Below, piece after piece: positions 1 through 8,105 of a DNA stretch of 20,938 bases. The stretch comes from Collinsella aerofaciens. Lineage in GTDB: Bacteria; Actinomycetota; Coriobacteriia; Coriobacteriales; Coriobacteriaceae. Below the pieces are notes generated by a model. The model was not told where the DNA came from, did not search any database, and saw only the letters and a program-made list of their open reading frames with translations. Within the stretch, counting starts at the first letter, position 1. Each line of letters opens with the position of its first letter. The stretch is taken from the NCBI RefSeq assembly GCF_902364945.1, contig NZ_CABJFS010000017.1:557-21494 (forward strand). Direction: 5' to 3'. The translations under genes were made by a program, and so were the position numbers.

Positions 1-45
1 TGACTGGCAGTCAAGAGGTCAGGGGTTCGATCCCCCTCGTCTCCA
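1..45 (+). tRNA. tRNA-Ala(GGC), 3' part only
   Basis: The window begins inside the anticodon arm. The 3' half folds canonically: loop CTGGCAG (4-10) with anticodon GGC (6-8), stem strand TCAAG (11-15), variable loop AGGTC, T arm AGGGG-TTCGATC-CCCCT (21-37), acceptor strand CGTCTCC (38-44) and discriminator A45. Acceptor position 70 is a T, as expected for the G3:U70 identity pair of tRNA-Ala, although the partner strand lies outside the window. The bases after the discriminator are CCC, so CCA is not encoded and must be added after transcription. Confidence 0.93.
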
Positions 46-60
46 CCCGAGCATTGAATG

Positions 61-89
61 AGGCTCCAACGCAAGTTGGGGCCTTTTTT
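61..89 (+). terminator. Intrinsic terminator after tRNA-Ala
   Basis: A 10-bp stem is formed by AGGCTCCAAC (61-70) and GTTGGGGCCT (75-84), with one T-G wobble and a GCAA tetraloop, followed by a run of T to 89. It lies 15 nt after the tRNA and separates it from the ABC-F gene. Confidence 0.9.
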
Positions 90-120
90 CATATAGGCAC
101 ACAAGGTCAAAGGCGGCAGC

Positions 121-2154
121 ATGATCCTCCTGGTCGACAAGATCGAAAAAAGCTTCGGCGCACGCGTCCTCTTTAGCGGCGCGTCCTTCCAGATCAACCC
201 CGGCGAGCGCTTCGCGCTCGTGGGCCCCAACGGCGCCGGCAAAACCACCATGCTCAAGATCATCATGGGCATCGACAGTCCCGACTCCGGCCAGGTCCAG
301 TACGCAAAGGACTGCCAGGTGGGCTACCTAGAGCAGGAAACTAATCTGGAACAAAAGGACACCACCATCCTCGCCGAGGTCATGGCCGCCGCCAAGGAAA
401 TCCGCCGCATGGGCGAGCGCGCTAACGAGCTGCAGGCCCAAATCACCGAGCTCTCCGAGCAGGGCAAGGACGTCGACGCACTCCTCAACGAGTACGGTCA
501 GGTCCAGGACCGCTTTGAGCACCTGGGCGGCTACGAGCTCGAGAGCAACGCCCGCAAGATCCTGTCCGGCCTGGGCTTTAAGGTCACTGACTTTGAGCGC
601 CCATGCTCCGAGTTCTCGGGCGGCTGGCAGATGCGCATCGCGCTCGCCAAGCTCTTCCTGCGCCATCCCGACCTGCTGCTTCTGGACGAGCCCACTAACC
701 ACCTGGACCTCGAAAGCGTCCAGTGGCTGCGTGGCTTTATCGCCAACTACGACGGCGCCGTCCTCATCGTCAGCCACGACCGCGCCTTTATGGACGCCTG
801 CGTCGACCACGTCGCCGCGCTCGAGAACCGCCGCGTGACCACCTACACCGGCAACTACAGCAGCTACCTCAAGCAGCGCGAGGACAACCTGGAGCAGATG
901 CGCGCCAAGCGCGCTGCCCAGGAGCGCGACATCGCCCATATGCAGGTCTTCGTCGACAAGTTCCGTTACAAGCCCACCAAGGCAGCCCAGGCCCAGGAGC
1001 GCATCCGCAAGATCGAGCAGATCAAAAAGGAGCTTGTCATCCTACCCGAGGGCCACAAGCACATCGACTTTAAGTTCCCTGACCCACCGCGCTCAGGCGA
1101 TATGGTCGTGGGCCTGGAGGGCGTCTCCAAGTCCTACGGCGACAAGCACATCTACAGCGATATCGACCTCAAGCTCTACCGCGGCGAGCACGTGGCGCTC
1201 GTCGGCCCCAACGGCGCCGGCAAGTCCACGCTCATGAAGATCATCGCGGGACTGGAGCCGCCCACCACCGGCACCCGCGACCTGGGCACCAACGTGGGCG
1301 TGGCCTATTACGCCCAGCACGCGCTCGAGGGCATGACCGAGTCCAACACCGTCCTGCAAGAGATCGACACCGTCACGCCCAAGTGGACCGTGCCACAGCA
1401 GCGCAGCCTACTGGGCGCCTTCCTGTTTAGCGACAACGATTCCATCGAGAAGCAGGTTCGCGTCCTCTCCGGCGGCGAAAAAGCGCGTCTGGCCCTGGCC
1501 AAGATGCTCGTGGCCCCCGAGGCGCTCCTGTGCCTGGACGAGCCCACCAACCACCTAGACATCGACTCGGTGGACATGCTCGAGAACGCCCTGCAAAACT
1601 TCCCCGGCACCATCGTGCTGATCAGCCACGACGAACACCTGGTGCGCGCCGTGGCCAACCGCGTGATCGACATCCGCGATGGCAAGGTCACGGTCTATGA
1701 CGGCGACTACGACTACTACCTCTACAAGCGCGAGGACCTCGCAGCCCGTGCCGCCGCCGAGACGGCAGGGGAGAGTGCGCCGGCCACGGCCAAGTCCACC
1801 AAAGCCAGCGCCGCCCAGGCCGACACCCCCGCAGCTGCCCCCAAACCCGCCGAGGGCAAAAAGACCAAGGAGCAAAAGCGCGCCGAGGCCCAAGCCCGCG
1901 CAGCGCTCAATAAAAAGCTCAAGGGCGTGCGCAACCAGCTCAAGAAGATCGAGACGGAGCTCGACAAAAAGCGTGCCCGCTATGACGAGCTTATGGAATT
2001 GATGGCAAGCGAAGAGCTTTATGCCGATCAAGACAAGTTCAACGCCGCGCTGGGGGAATATAACGGCCTTAAGCAAGAGCTGCCCAAGCTCGAGGACGAA
2101 TGGCTCGAGCTTTCCACCCAGATCGAAGAGGAGACCGCGCGTGAACTCTCGTAA
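121..2154 (+). CDS. ABC-F family ATP-binding protein (Uup/YdiF-like)
   Basis: This is a 677-residue soluble protein with two ABC ATPase domains and no membrane segments, so it is a ribosome-associated ABC-F factor rather than a transporter. Domain 1 has Walker A GPNGAGKT (residues 35-42), signature SGGWQ (166-170) and DEPTNHLD (189-196). A charged linker at about 245-305 joins it to domain 2, with Walker [10 protein letters not shown] (362-370), signature LSGGE (449-453) and DEPTNHLD (473-480). An Ala/Pro/Lys-rich stretch (about 541-595) leads into a C-terminal coiled coil to 677, as in Uup-type members. Family members act on stalled or maturing ribosomes, and some give antibiotic protection; which role applies here is not visible. 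The ATG is preceded by AAAGG at typical spacing and follows the tRNA terminator. The 3' end overlaps the next gene by 14 nt. Confidence 0.95.
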   Translation: MILLVDKIEKSFGARVLFSGASFQINPGERFALVGPNGAGKTTMLKIIMGIDSPDSGQVQYAKDCQVGYLEQETNLEQKDTTILAEVMAAAKEIRRMGERANELQAQITELSEQGKDVDALLNEYGQVQDRFEHLGGYELESNARKILSGLGFKVTDFERPCSEFSGGWQMRIALAKLFLRHPDLLLLDEPTNHLDLESVQWLRGFIANYDGAVLIVSHDRAFMDACVDHVAALENRRVTTYTGNYSSYLKQREDNLEQMRAKRAAQERDIAHMQVFVDKFRYKPTKAAQAQERIRKIEQIKKELVILPEGHKHIDFKFPDPPRSGDMVVGLEGVSKSYGDKHIYSDIDLKLYRGEHVALVGPNGAGKSTLMKIIAGLEPPTTGTRDLGTNVGVAYYAQHALEGMTESNTVLQEIDTVTPKWTVPQQRSLLGAFLFSDNDSIEKQVRVLSGGEKARLALAKMLVAPEALLCLDEPTNHLDIDSVDMLENALQNFPGTIVLISHDEHLVRAVANRVIDIRDGKVTVYDGDYDYYLYKREDLAARAAAETAGESAPATAKSTKASAAQADTPAAAPKPAEGKKTKEQKRAEAQARAALNKKLKGVRNQLKKIETELDKKRARYDELMELMASEELYADQDKFNAALGEYNGLKQELPKLEDEWLELSTQIEEETARELS

Positions 2155-2437
2155 GGCCGCTGCCGTGGCGATGAGCATCATCGCCATCGCCTGTCGCATC
2201 TGCGGCATCTTTATGAGCGCGATGACCGTGCTGCTGTGCTTTAGCGGCCTCACCGCCAAGCTGCAGATCGTGGGCTTTGTCGTTGAGCTTTCGCGCGCGC
2301 TGCCGAGCGCCATCGCCGGCTACGGCGTCATCACATCGCCCTTTGGCGGCGTGTTCCGCCTGGATTACGCCATCGTGGCCGTCATCCTGTTTGTGATCGA
2401 CTACCTGCTCACGCGCGCCTCGCGCCGCGTTCGCTAG
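2141..2437 (+). CDS. Small two-helix membrane protein, unknown function
   Basis: I do not recognise this protein. It has 98 residues from a GTG start at 2141, chosen because GAGGAG sits 7 nt upstream and upstream codons in this frame lie deep inside the ABC-F gene. The N-terminus is short and basic ([11 protein letters not shown]). It is followed by a hydrophobic segment (about residues 11-34), a central less hydrophobic loop with Gly and Pro, a second hydrophobic segment (about 74-92) and a basic tail (TRASRRVR). The start overlaps the end of the ABC-F gene by 14 nt and the stop is 9 nt before the site-2 protease ATG, so translation of the three is likely coupled. The hydrophobicity pattern and good ribosome binding site argue that it is real. 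Confidence 0.7.
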   Translation: MNSRKAAAVAMSIIAIACRICGIFMSAMTVLLCFSGLTAKLQIVGFVVELSRALPSAIAGYGVITSPFGGVFRLDYAIVAVILFVIDYLLTRASRRVR

Positions 2438-2446
2438 GGGAGCGCC

Positions 2447-3130
2447 ATGTCCAGCAGCTACATCATGAATCTGCTCGCCAGCGCCGTCGCCGTCATCGTG
2501 GGAATCGTGATCCACGAGAGCGCGCACGCCGCCGCGGCCTGGGCACTCGGCGATAAGACGGCCCGTTCGCGCGGCCGCGTGTCGCTCAACCCGCTTAACC
2601 ATATCGACCCGTTTGGCACCATCATCCTGCCGCTGCTCATGCTTGCCGCCGGCGGCCCGGTGTTCGCCTTCGCCAAACCCGTGCCCGTGTACCTCAACAA
2701 CCTCAAGCACCCCAAGCGTGACGAGGTCCTGGTGAGCGCAGCCGGCCCCGCATCAAACATCGCACTCGCGTGCCTCGCGGCCGCCCTCATGCACGCAACG
2801 TACGGCAACCTCTACACCAGCATGTCCTTTGCCGTGGCGTCCCAAATCATGAACTTCGGCGCCACCTTTATCGTGGTCAACCTGTCGCTCGCGTTCTTTA
2901 ACCTTATCCCGATCCCGCCGCTCGACGGCTCGTCGATCATCGTGCCGTTCCTCAAAGGCAAGGCGCTCAACAACTATTATCGTCTGCAGCAATACGCTAT
3001 GCCCATCCTCATCCTGGTGCTGTACCTGCTGCCCATGTGGACCGGCATCGACGTGATCGGCCGCTATTTCGACGTTACCGTGTATCCGCTTGCTGAGCAG
3101 CTGCTCAACTTCGCAATCGCCGGCATCTAA
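2447..3130 (+). CDS. Site-2 protease family membrane metalloprotease (M50)
   Basis: This is a 227-residue polytopic membrane protein. The zinc motif HESAH (residues 23-27) lies in the first transmembrane helix, followed by the SRGRVSLNPLNHIDPFGT block (41-58). The third metal ligand motif, NLIPIPPLDG with Asp160, lies in a later helix. This short layout without a PDZ domain matches the Rip2/YwhC-like M50 group rather than RseP. Proteins of this group cut substrates inside the membrane; the substrate here is unknown. The ATG is preceded by GGGAG 4 nt upstream, directly after the stop of the small membrane protein gene. The gene is followed by an 84-nt gap before scpA, the largest gap in the block. 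Confidence 0.92.
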   Translation: MSSSYIMNLLASAVAVIVGIVIHESAHAAAAWALGDKTARSRGRVSLNPLNHIDPFGTIILPLLMLAAGGPVFAFAKPVPVYLNNLKHPKRDEVLVSAAGPASNIALACLAAALMHATYGNLYTSMSFAVASQIMNFGATFIVVNLSLAFFNLIPIPPLDGSSIIVPFLKGKALNNYYRLQQYAMPILILVLYLLPMWTGIDVIGRYFDVTVYPLAEQLLNFAIAGI

Positions 3131-3214
3131 GGTAAACTTACAGGTCGACCGTGCAAAACGGTCGTAACATGCACCCAAACCGCGCCGCGAAGGCGCCGTC
3201 AAAGGAGGTCGAAG

Positions 3215-4024
3215 ATGTCGTATCGCGTGTCGACGCAGGTCTACAGCGGACCGTTCGACCTGCTGCTGCAGCTGGTAACCCGCCAAAAAGTAGATATCAG
3301 CGCTATCTCCATCAGCGAGGTGGCCGAGCAGTACCTTGCCGAAGCCGAGCGCATCGAGGCGCTGGACCTGGACGTGGCGAGCGATTTTTTGCTGGTCGCA
3401 GCAACCCTTTTGGACATCAAGGCCGCCTCGTTGGTGCCGCAGGAGGCCCCGCGCAAAGCCGATGACGATGACGAGATCGACGATGACCTCGAAGAACTTA
3501 GCACGCTCGACGGGGACGCCCTACGCGAGGTCCTGATTCAGCGCCTGATCGCCTACAAGCAGTTTAAAGGCGTGGCTGCGGCCCTCGGTGCGCGCATGCA
3601 GGCCGAAAGCCGCATGCATCCGCGCGTAGCCGGCCCCGACCCCGAGTTCCTAGGCCTCATGCCCGACTACCTTGCCGGCATCACGCTGCGCGGTCTCGCC
3701 GTCATCTGTGCCGACCTGGACGGCAAGCGCCAGACCTTCCTGCTGGAGGCCGAGCATGTGGCGCCGCATCGCGTGCCGCTCGACCTGACCGTGGCCTCAG
3801 TCGACCGCTTTACCATGGCGCACCAAACCTGCACCTTCCGCGAGCTACTGGACGGCGATGCCACCACCGAGCAGCTCGTCGTCACCTTTCTGGCCATGCT
3901 GGAGCTCGCCAAGCGCGGCTCGCTCACGCTGAGCCAGGACGAGATCTTTGGAACCATCTGCATCAACCGCGTCGAGGGCGCCGAGGCCTACGTGCCCGGC
4001 GAGGTCCCCGAGCTCACCGAATAG
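3215..4024 (+). CDS. scpA: Segregation and condensation protein A (ScpA kleisin)
   Basis: This 269-residue protein is the kleisin subunit of the SMC-ScpAB condensin, which compacts and segregates the nucleoid. The N-terminus carries the hallmark YSGPFDLLLQLV (residues 10-21), followed by VDISAISISEVAEQYL and the helix ending LLDIKAASLVP. A highly acidic linker (about residues 87-100, DDDDEIDDDLEEL) is followed by the middle region, and the C-terminal winged helix (about 200-255) contains FLAMLELAKRGSLTLSQDEIFGTI. The start is set by a near-perfect AAAGGAGG 8 nt upstream. scpB follows after 11 nt, the usual pairing. Confidence 0.96.
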   Translation: MSYRVSTQVYSGPFDLLLQLVTRQKVDISAISISEVAEQYLAEAERIEALDLDVASDFLLVAATLLDIKAASLVPQEAPRKADDDDEIDDDLEELSTLDGDALREVLIQRLIAYKQFKGVAAALGARMQAESRMHPRVAGPDPEFLGLMPDYLAGITLRGLAVICADLDGKRQTFLLEAEHVAPHRVPLDLTVASVDRFTMAHQTCTFRELLDGDATTEQLVVTFLAMLELAKRGSLTLSQDEIFGTICINRVEGAEAYVPGEVPELTE

Positions 4025-4035
4025 GAGCCGCAACC

Positions 4036-4764
4036 ATGTCAACCCTTTCCACGCTGGAGGCAAACAGCCTCAAAGGCGCCCTCGAGGCGCTGCTGCTGGT
4101 GTCGAGCGACCCGGTGAGTGCGCCCGCGCTGGCCGGCGCACTGGATATCGCCCCCGGCGAGTGCGCGTCGCTGCTCGCCGAGCTCAAGGTTGAGTACGAG
4201 GAGGCCAACCGTGGCTTTCAGCTGCGCGAGGTCGCCGGCGGCTGGCGCCTGTTCACGCACCCCGCTTACCACGACGTGGTCGAGGCCTATGTGTTGAGCT
4301 GGGACACGCAAAAGCTGTCCCAGGCGGCGCTCGAAACCCTGGCCGTCATCGCATACCACCAGCCTGTGACGCGCGAGGTGGTCAAGGGCATCCGCGGCGT
4401 CAATTCCGACGGCGTCATCGCGTCGCTCGTCGACAAAGGTCTAGTGCGCGAGCTCGGCCGCGACCCCCAGCGAGGTCAAGCCATCATCTACGGCACGACC
4501 AACGCCTTCTTGGAAAAGTTCGGTCTGCGCTCCACCCGCGACCTGCCCGACCTGGAGCAGTTTGCCCCCGACGAGCAATCGCGTCAGTTTATCCGCGAGC
4601 GCCTGAGCGGCCGCAGCATTCAGTCCACGCTCGAGGAGCAGGCCGATGACCTGGACGAAGAGCGCGAACTGCTCGATACCGATGTTGAAGATGTTGAGGC
4701 AGTCAAGGACTTGGAAACCCTGGTCGTCGACGAGACCTCGGAGGATTTGCATGACGAGGACTAA
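4036..4764 (+). CDS. scpB: Segregation and condensation protein B (ScpB)
   Basis: This 242-residue protein has tandem winged-helix domains and partners ScpA and SMC. Domain 1 begins LKGALEALLLVSSDPVSAPALA (split here as residues 12-33). Domain 2 holds the family signature LETLAVIAYHQPVTREVV (about 98-115) with IRGVNSDGVIASLVDKGLV behind it, then GRDPQRGQAIIYGTT and FLEKFGL. The tail from about residue 195 is strongly acidic (ELLDTDVEDVEAV and similar), which is an extension beyond the core fold. AGGAG lies 9 nt upstream of the ATG. It is co-directional with scpA (11-nt gap) and the pseudouridine synthase (22-nt gap), an arrangement common in Gram-positive bacteria. Confidence 0.96.
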   Translation: MSTLSTLEANSLKGALEALLLVSSDPVSAPALAGALDIAPGECASLLAELKVEYEEANRGFQLREVAGGWRLFTHPAYHDVVEAYVLSWDTQKLSQAALETLAVIAYHQPVTREVVKGIRGVNSDGVIASLVDKGLVRELGRDPQRGQAIIYGTTNAFLEKFGLRSTRDLPDLEQFAPDEQSRQFIRERLSGRSIQSTLEEQADDLDEERELLDTDVEDVEAVKDLETLVVDETSEDLHDED

Positions 4765-4786
4765 CGAAGTAGGGGAGACGCGCGCC

Positions 4787-5716
4787 ATGGGTAACGCAGT
4801 ACCCGCCACCGACGCCCAGCCCGTCTATCCGCACACCATGCGCCTGCAGCGCTTTTTGGCGCGCGCGGGCGTGGCGAGCCGCCGTGGCTCGGAGGACCTA
4901 ATGACCGCCGGCCGCGTGACCGTCAACGGCGAGGTCGCGACCGAGCTGGGCACCAAGGTCGATGTCGACCACGATCACATCGAGGTCGACGGCATGCCCG
5001 TCAAGCTCAACCAGGGCGCCGTGTACTTGATGCTCTACAAGCCGACCGGCTACCTCACCACCATGAGCGACCCGCAGGAGCGCCCTTGCGTGGCCGACCT
5101 GGTCCCGCGCGACCGCTTTCCGGGCCTGTTTCCAGTGGGCCGCCTGGACCGCGACACCACGGGCCTTTTGCTCTTTACCACCGACGGCGACATGTCGCAG
5201 GATCTGCTGCACCCCAGCAAGCACGTCTACAAGACCTACCAGGCGCTCGTGGACGGACGGCTGTCCGACCGCGACTTGGAACCACTCCGCAGCGGCATCG
5301 AGCTCGACGACGGCCTGTGCCAGCCGGCGATCTGCCGCGTCATCAACGCGCGCGAGGCCGAGGCCGTAGCTCCCCAGGGCGTCAAACCCGGCACCACCGC
5401 CGTGGAGGTCATAATCCGCGAGGGTCGTAAAAACCAGGTCAAGCGCATGCTGGGCAAGATTCACCATCCTGTGATCCGCCTGCACCGCTGCAACTTTGCC
5501 GGCCTTGAGCTCGAGGGCGTGGCCAAGGGCTCGTGGCGCGAGCTCACCGACCGCGAGGTGCAGATCCTTAAAAGCGGCGGCATCCCGCCCAAGCAGGCGA
5601 GCGCCAAGCGCAACGGCGGCAAGCCCCAAGACACGCCCGCCAGCCGCACGCGTCACCACGGCAGCCACGGCTCCGCACCCAAGCGCAACACCTACCGCGA
5701 GCGCTACACAGGCTAG
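4787..5716 (+). CDS. rluB: RluB/RsuA-family rRNA pseudouridine synthase
   Basis: This 309-residue enzyme isomerises uridine to pseudouridine in ribosomal RNA. An S4 RNA-binding domain (about residues 18-66, starting MRLQRFLARAGVASRR) precedes the catalytic domain. The catalytic Asp121 lies in GRLDRDTTGLLLFT, and the C-terminal motif EGRKNQVKRMLG marks the RsuA/RluB/E/F branch. A Gly/Lys/Arg-rich tail of about 35 residues (about 275-309) extends beyond the fold and probably contacts RNA. I chose the ATG at 4787 because GGGGAG lies 9 nt upstream; MRLQRF at 4838 is an alternative. The exact target nucleotide cannot be read from sequence, so RluB rather than RsuA is inferred partly from the scpAB neighbourhood. 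Confidence 0.9.
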   Translation: MGNAVPATDAQPVYPHTMRLQRFLARAGVASRRGSEDLMTAGRVTVNGEVATELGTKVDVDHDHIEVDGMPVKLNQGAVYLMLYKPTGYLTTMSDPQERPCVADLVPRDRFPGLFPVGRLDRDTTGLLLFTTDGDMSQDLLHPSKHVYKTYQALVDGRLSDRDLEPLRSGIELDDGLCQPAICRVINAREAEAVAPQGVKPGTTAVEVIIREGRKNQVKRMLGKIHHPVIRLHRCNFAGLELEGVAKGSWRELTDREVQILKSGGIPPKQASAKRNGGKPQDTPASRTRHHGSHGSAPKRNTYRERYTG

Positions 5717-5782
5717 GCAACCCGCCGCGCCCCAACGCCCGCGAACCATACCAGCACGTCAACCACCGAAAGGAAGCATTGC

Positions 5783-6469
5783 ATGATCGTCGCCATCGAC
5801 GGCCCCGCCGGTTCCGGCAAATCCACCATCGCCAAGGAGATCGCCCGTCAGCTGGGCTTTAACAAGCTCGACACGGGCGCCATGTATCGCGCCGTCACCT
5901 TCGCCGCGCTCGACCGCGGCATCGATCTGGACGACGAGGCGGCCATCGACGTCCTCGCCGAGCAGATCGAGATTCGCTTTACCAACGGCACCGGCGAGGA
6001 CACACGCCTGACCATTGACGGCCAGGACGCGTCGGCTGCCATCCGCACCCCGCAGGTCGACGCCAACGTGTCCAAGGTCTCGGCCTACCCGGGCGTGCGC
6101 GCCGCCATGCTCATCCATCAGCGCCGCGCCGCCGAGGATCGCGATATCGTGGCCGAGGGTCGCGACATCGGCACCGTCGTGTTCCCCAACGCACAGGTCA
6201 AGGTCTTTCTGACCGCCGACCCGCGCGAGCGTGCCCGCCGCCGCGTGCTGCAGCGTCACCAAAACGATGCCCAGCCGCTCACCTCCGAGCAGCTCGAGGC
6301 CGAGGTCGACGAGACCCTCGACGCCCTCAAACAGCGCGACAAGCTCGACAGCAGCCGCGAGGTCGCGCCGCTTGTGCCAGCCGAGGACGCCGTGCACGTC
6401 GACTCCACCGCCCACACCATCGACGAGGTCGTCCGCATTATCGAGGACCTCATCAACCAAAGGAGGTAG
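5783..6469 (+). CDS. cmk: Cytidylate kinase
   Basis: This 228-residue enzyme phosphorylates CMP and dCMP to the diphosphates in pyrimidine salvage. The P-loop is GPAGSGKST (residues 7-15). It is followed by the CMP-binding stretch LDTGAMYRAVTFAAL, and later by VAEGRDIGTVVFPNAQVKVFLTA and the basic lid RERARRRVLQ. Length and motif order are those of bacterial Cmk, and Cmk is not fused to Der as it is in some actinobacteria. AAAGGAAG precedes the ATG after a 66-nt gap from the pseudouridine synthase gene; I see no terminator in the gap. The downstream plsC ribosome binding site overlaps its stop codon. Confidence 0.96.
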   Translation: MIVAIDGPAGSGKSTIAKEIARQLGFNKLDTGAMYRAVTFAALDRGIDLDDEAAIDVLAEQIEIRFTNGTGEDTRLTIDGQDASAAIRTPQVDANVSKVSAYPGVRAAMLIHQRRAAEDRDIVAEGRDIGTVVFPNAQVKVFLTADPRERARRRVLQRHQNDAQPLTSEQLEAEVDETLDALKQRDKLDSSREVAPLVPAEDAVHVDSTAHTIDEVVRIIEDLINQRR

Positions 6470-6472
6470 CCC

Positions 6473-7201
6473 ATGCGCCTGTTTAAGCAGACGCCCGAGG
6501 ATTACTACAACGCCCCCTATGCCGAGTTCCCGGCGCTCATCCGCGGCACCGTCGTCGTAGTCATGGCCATCCTTTGGGCCTTCTCCAAGCTCATGTGGCG
6601 CTGGAAGGTCGAGGACGCCGATCTTCTGTTTGAGCGCCAGGACGGCCGCGGCAGCGTGGTCATCTGCAACCACACCTCGATGGCTGAGCTCTTGGCCGTG
6701 GAGACGGCGTTGTTCTTTGGCGGCCGCCGCATTCGCCCCATCTTTAAGTCCGAGTTCGCCAAGAGCAAGATCGTACGCTGGGCCTTTAGCCGCGTGGGCG
6801 GCATTCCTGTCGAGCGTGGCACCGCCGACATGAAGTGCCTGCGCGCCGCCCAGCATGCGCTGCAGCGCGGCGAGGACGTCCTGATCTTCCCCGAGGGCAC
6901 GCGCATCCGCTCGCGCGAGATCAAGCCCGAGGTCCACGGCGGTTTTGCGCTCATCGCCCAGATGGGCAAGGCGCCCGTCAACCCGCTCGCCATCTGCGGC
7001 TGGTCCGACATCACGCCTGCGGGCAAAAAACTCATGCGTCCCAAGAAGTGCTGGATCCGCGCCGGCAAGGCCGTCTCGCTTTCGGACGCGCCGGCCGGGC
7101 TTAGGCGCACGGAGCGCCTGGCCTGGTTTGAGTCCGAGGCTATGAGCCGCGTATACGCCATGCGCGACGAGCTGTGCGCCGAGCATCCGGGCAGGTTCTA
7201 G
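6473..7201 (+). CDS. plsC: 1-acyl-sn-glycerol-3-phosphate acyltransferase (PlsC-like)
   Basis: This 242-residue membrane-associated acyltransferase should convert lysophosphatidic acid to phosphatidic acid. A hydrophobic N-terminal segment (about residues 22-42) anchors it. Motif I is NHTSMAE (66-72), an HX4E version of the usual HX4D. Motif II is GGIPVERG (109-116) and motif III is FPEGTR (139-144). A later block, APVNPLAICG (167-176), gives the fourth motif. AGGAGG precedes the ATG and overlaps the end of cmk. plsY and gpsA lie in the same run, so the operon carries three steps from dihydroxyacetone phosphate towards phosphatidic acid. The Glu substitution is unusual, but the remaining motifs are intact, so I expect an active enzyme. 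Confidence 0.92.
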   Translation: MRLFKQTPEDYYNAPYAEFPALIRGTVVVVMAILWAFSKLMWRWKVEDADLLFERQDGRGSVVICNHTSMAELLAVETALFFGGRRIRPIFKSEFAKSKIVRWAFSRVGGIPVERGTADMKCLRAAQHALQRGEDVLIFPEGTRIRSREIKPEVHGGFALIAQMGKAPVNPLAICGWSDITPAGKKLMRPKKCWIRAGKAVSLSDAPAGLRRTERLAWFESEAMSRVYAMRDELCAEHPGRF

Positions 7202-7203
7202 CC

Positions 7204-8103
7204 ATGAGCGAGAACGTGACGAACACTGCCGTGACCGCGTCCGACCAAGCCACCGCGCCTACCATCGAGATCGCCGCCCACGCCGGCACCTGCTACGGCG
7301 TGCAGCGCGCACTCGATATGGCCCTGGCGGCCGCCCCGCAGGCGGGGGAGACCGCTACGGTCCATACCCTAGGCCCGCTTATCCATAACCCCATCGTGGT
7401 GCGCGAGCTTGCCGAGGCGGGCGTCGGTCTGGCCGAGACCCTGGACGATGCCGCATCGGGCACCGTGATCATCCGCGCCCACGGCGTGGTGCCGCAGGTC
7501 ATCGATGCCGCTCGCAAGCGTGGCCTTACCGTGGTCGACGCCACCTGCCCCTACGTGAAGAAGGTTCATGTGGCGGCCGAGCGCCTGGTACGCGAGGGCT
7601 ACCGCGTGGTAGTCGTGGGCGAGCCAGGCCACCCCGAGGTCGAGGGCATTCTGGGCCACGCCGGCAATGATGCGCAGGTCGTGAGTTGCGCTGCCGATGC
7701 GGACGCGCTGCCGCTCAAGGGCAAGGTAGGCCTGGTTGTACAGACCACCCAGACCGCGCAGAACCTCGCCGAGGTCGTGGCCGCTATCACCCCGCGCGTA
7801 CAAGAGCTTCGTGTGATCAACACCATCTGCGCCGCCACGAGCGAGCGTCAACAGGCGGCAGCCACGCTTGCCAACCGCTGCGACTGCATGGTCGTGGTGG
7901 GCGGCAAGAACTCGGGCAACACCCGCCGCCTGGCGCAGATTTGCGCAGACGCCTGCGAGCGCACGTATCACATCGAGGAAGCTTCCGAGCTCCAGGCCGC
8001 GTGGTTTACCGACGCTCACCACATCGGCATCACCGCCGGAGCCTCCACCCCGCAAGAACACATCGAACGCGCCGTCGCGCGCATCAAGGAGCTTTGCCGC
8101 TAA
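7204..8103 (+). CDS. ispH: 4-hydroxy-3-methylbut-2-enyl diphosphate reductase (IspH)
   Basis: This 299-residue iron-sulfur enzyme catalyses the last MEP-pathway step, making IPP and DMAPP from HMBPP. The three cluster cysteines are present: Cys30 in GTCYGV, Cys115 in DATCPYVKKVH and Cys209 in NTICAATSERQ. The substrate-binding histidines are seen as His61 (LGPLIHN), His93 (RAHGV) and His143 in GHPEVEG, which also supplies the catalytic Glu145; ASTP near residue 280 completes the site. The first glycine-rich motif reads AGTCYGV rather than the more usual GFCxGV. The ATG at 7204 lies 2 nt after the plsC stop with only a weak ribosome binding site, suggesting translational coupling. An upstream in-frame ATG at 7174 lies inside plsC and is less likely. 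Confidence 0.96.
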   Translation: MSENVTNTAVTASDQATAPTIEIAAHAGTCYGVQRALDMALAAAPQAGETATVHTLGPLIHNPIVVRELAEAGVGLAETLDDAASGTVIIRAHGVVPQVIDAARKRGLTVVDATCPYVKKVHVAAERLVREGYRVVVVGEPGHPEVEGILGHAGNDAQVVSCAADADALPLKGKVGLVVQTTQTAQNLAEVVAAITPRVQELRVINTICAATSERQQAAATLANRCDCMVVVGGKNSGNTRRLAQICADACERTYHIEEASELQAAWFTDAHHIGITAGASTPQEHIERAVARIKELCR

Positions 8104-8105
8104 TC

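Noticed and set aside
3147..3195. Small hairpins in the gap before scpA
   Set aside because: The stems are only 5 bp and have no T run, so this is neither a convincing terminator nor a riboswitch.
5759..7186. 475-codon minus-strand open frame opposite cmk and plsC
   Set aside because: It lies antisense to two clearly conserved genes. The product is low-complexity Ala/Gly/His/Asp-rich, as expected from the shadow of GC-rich codons.
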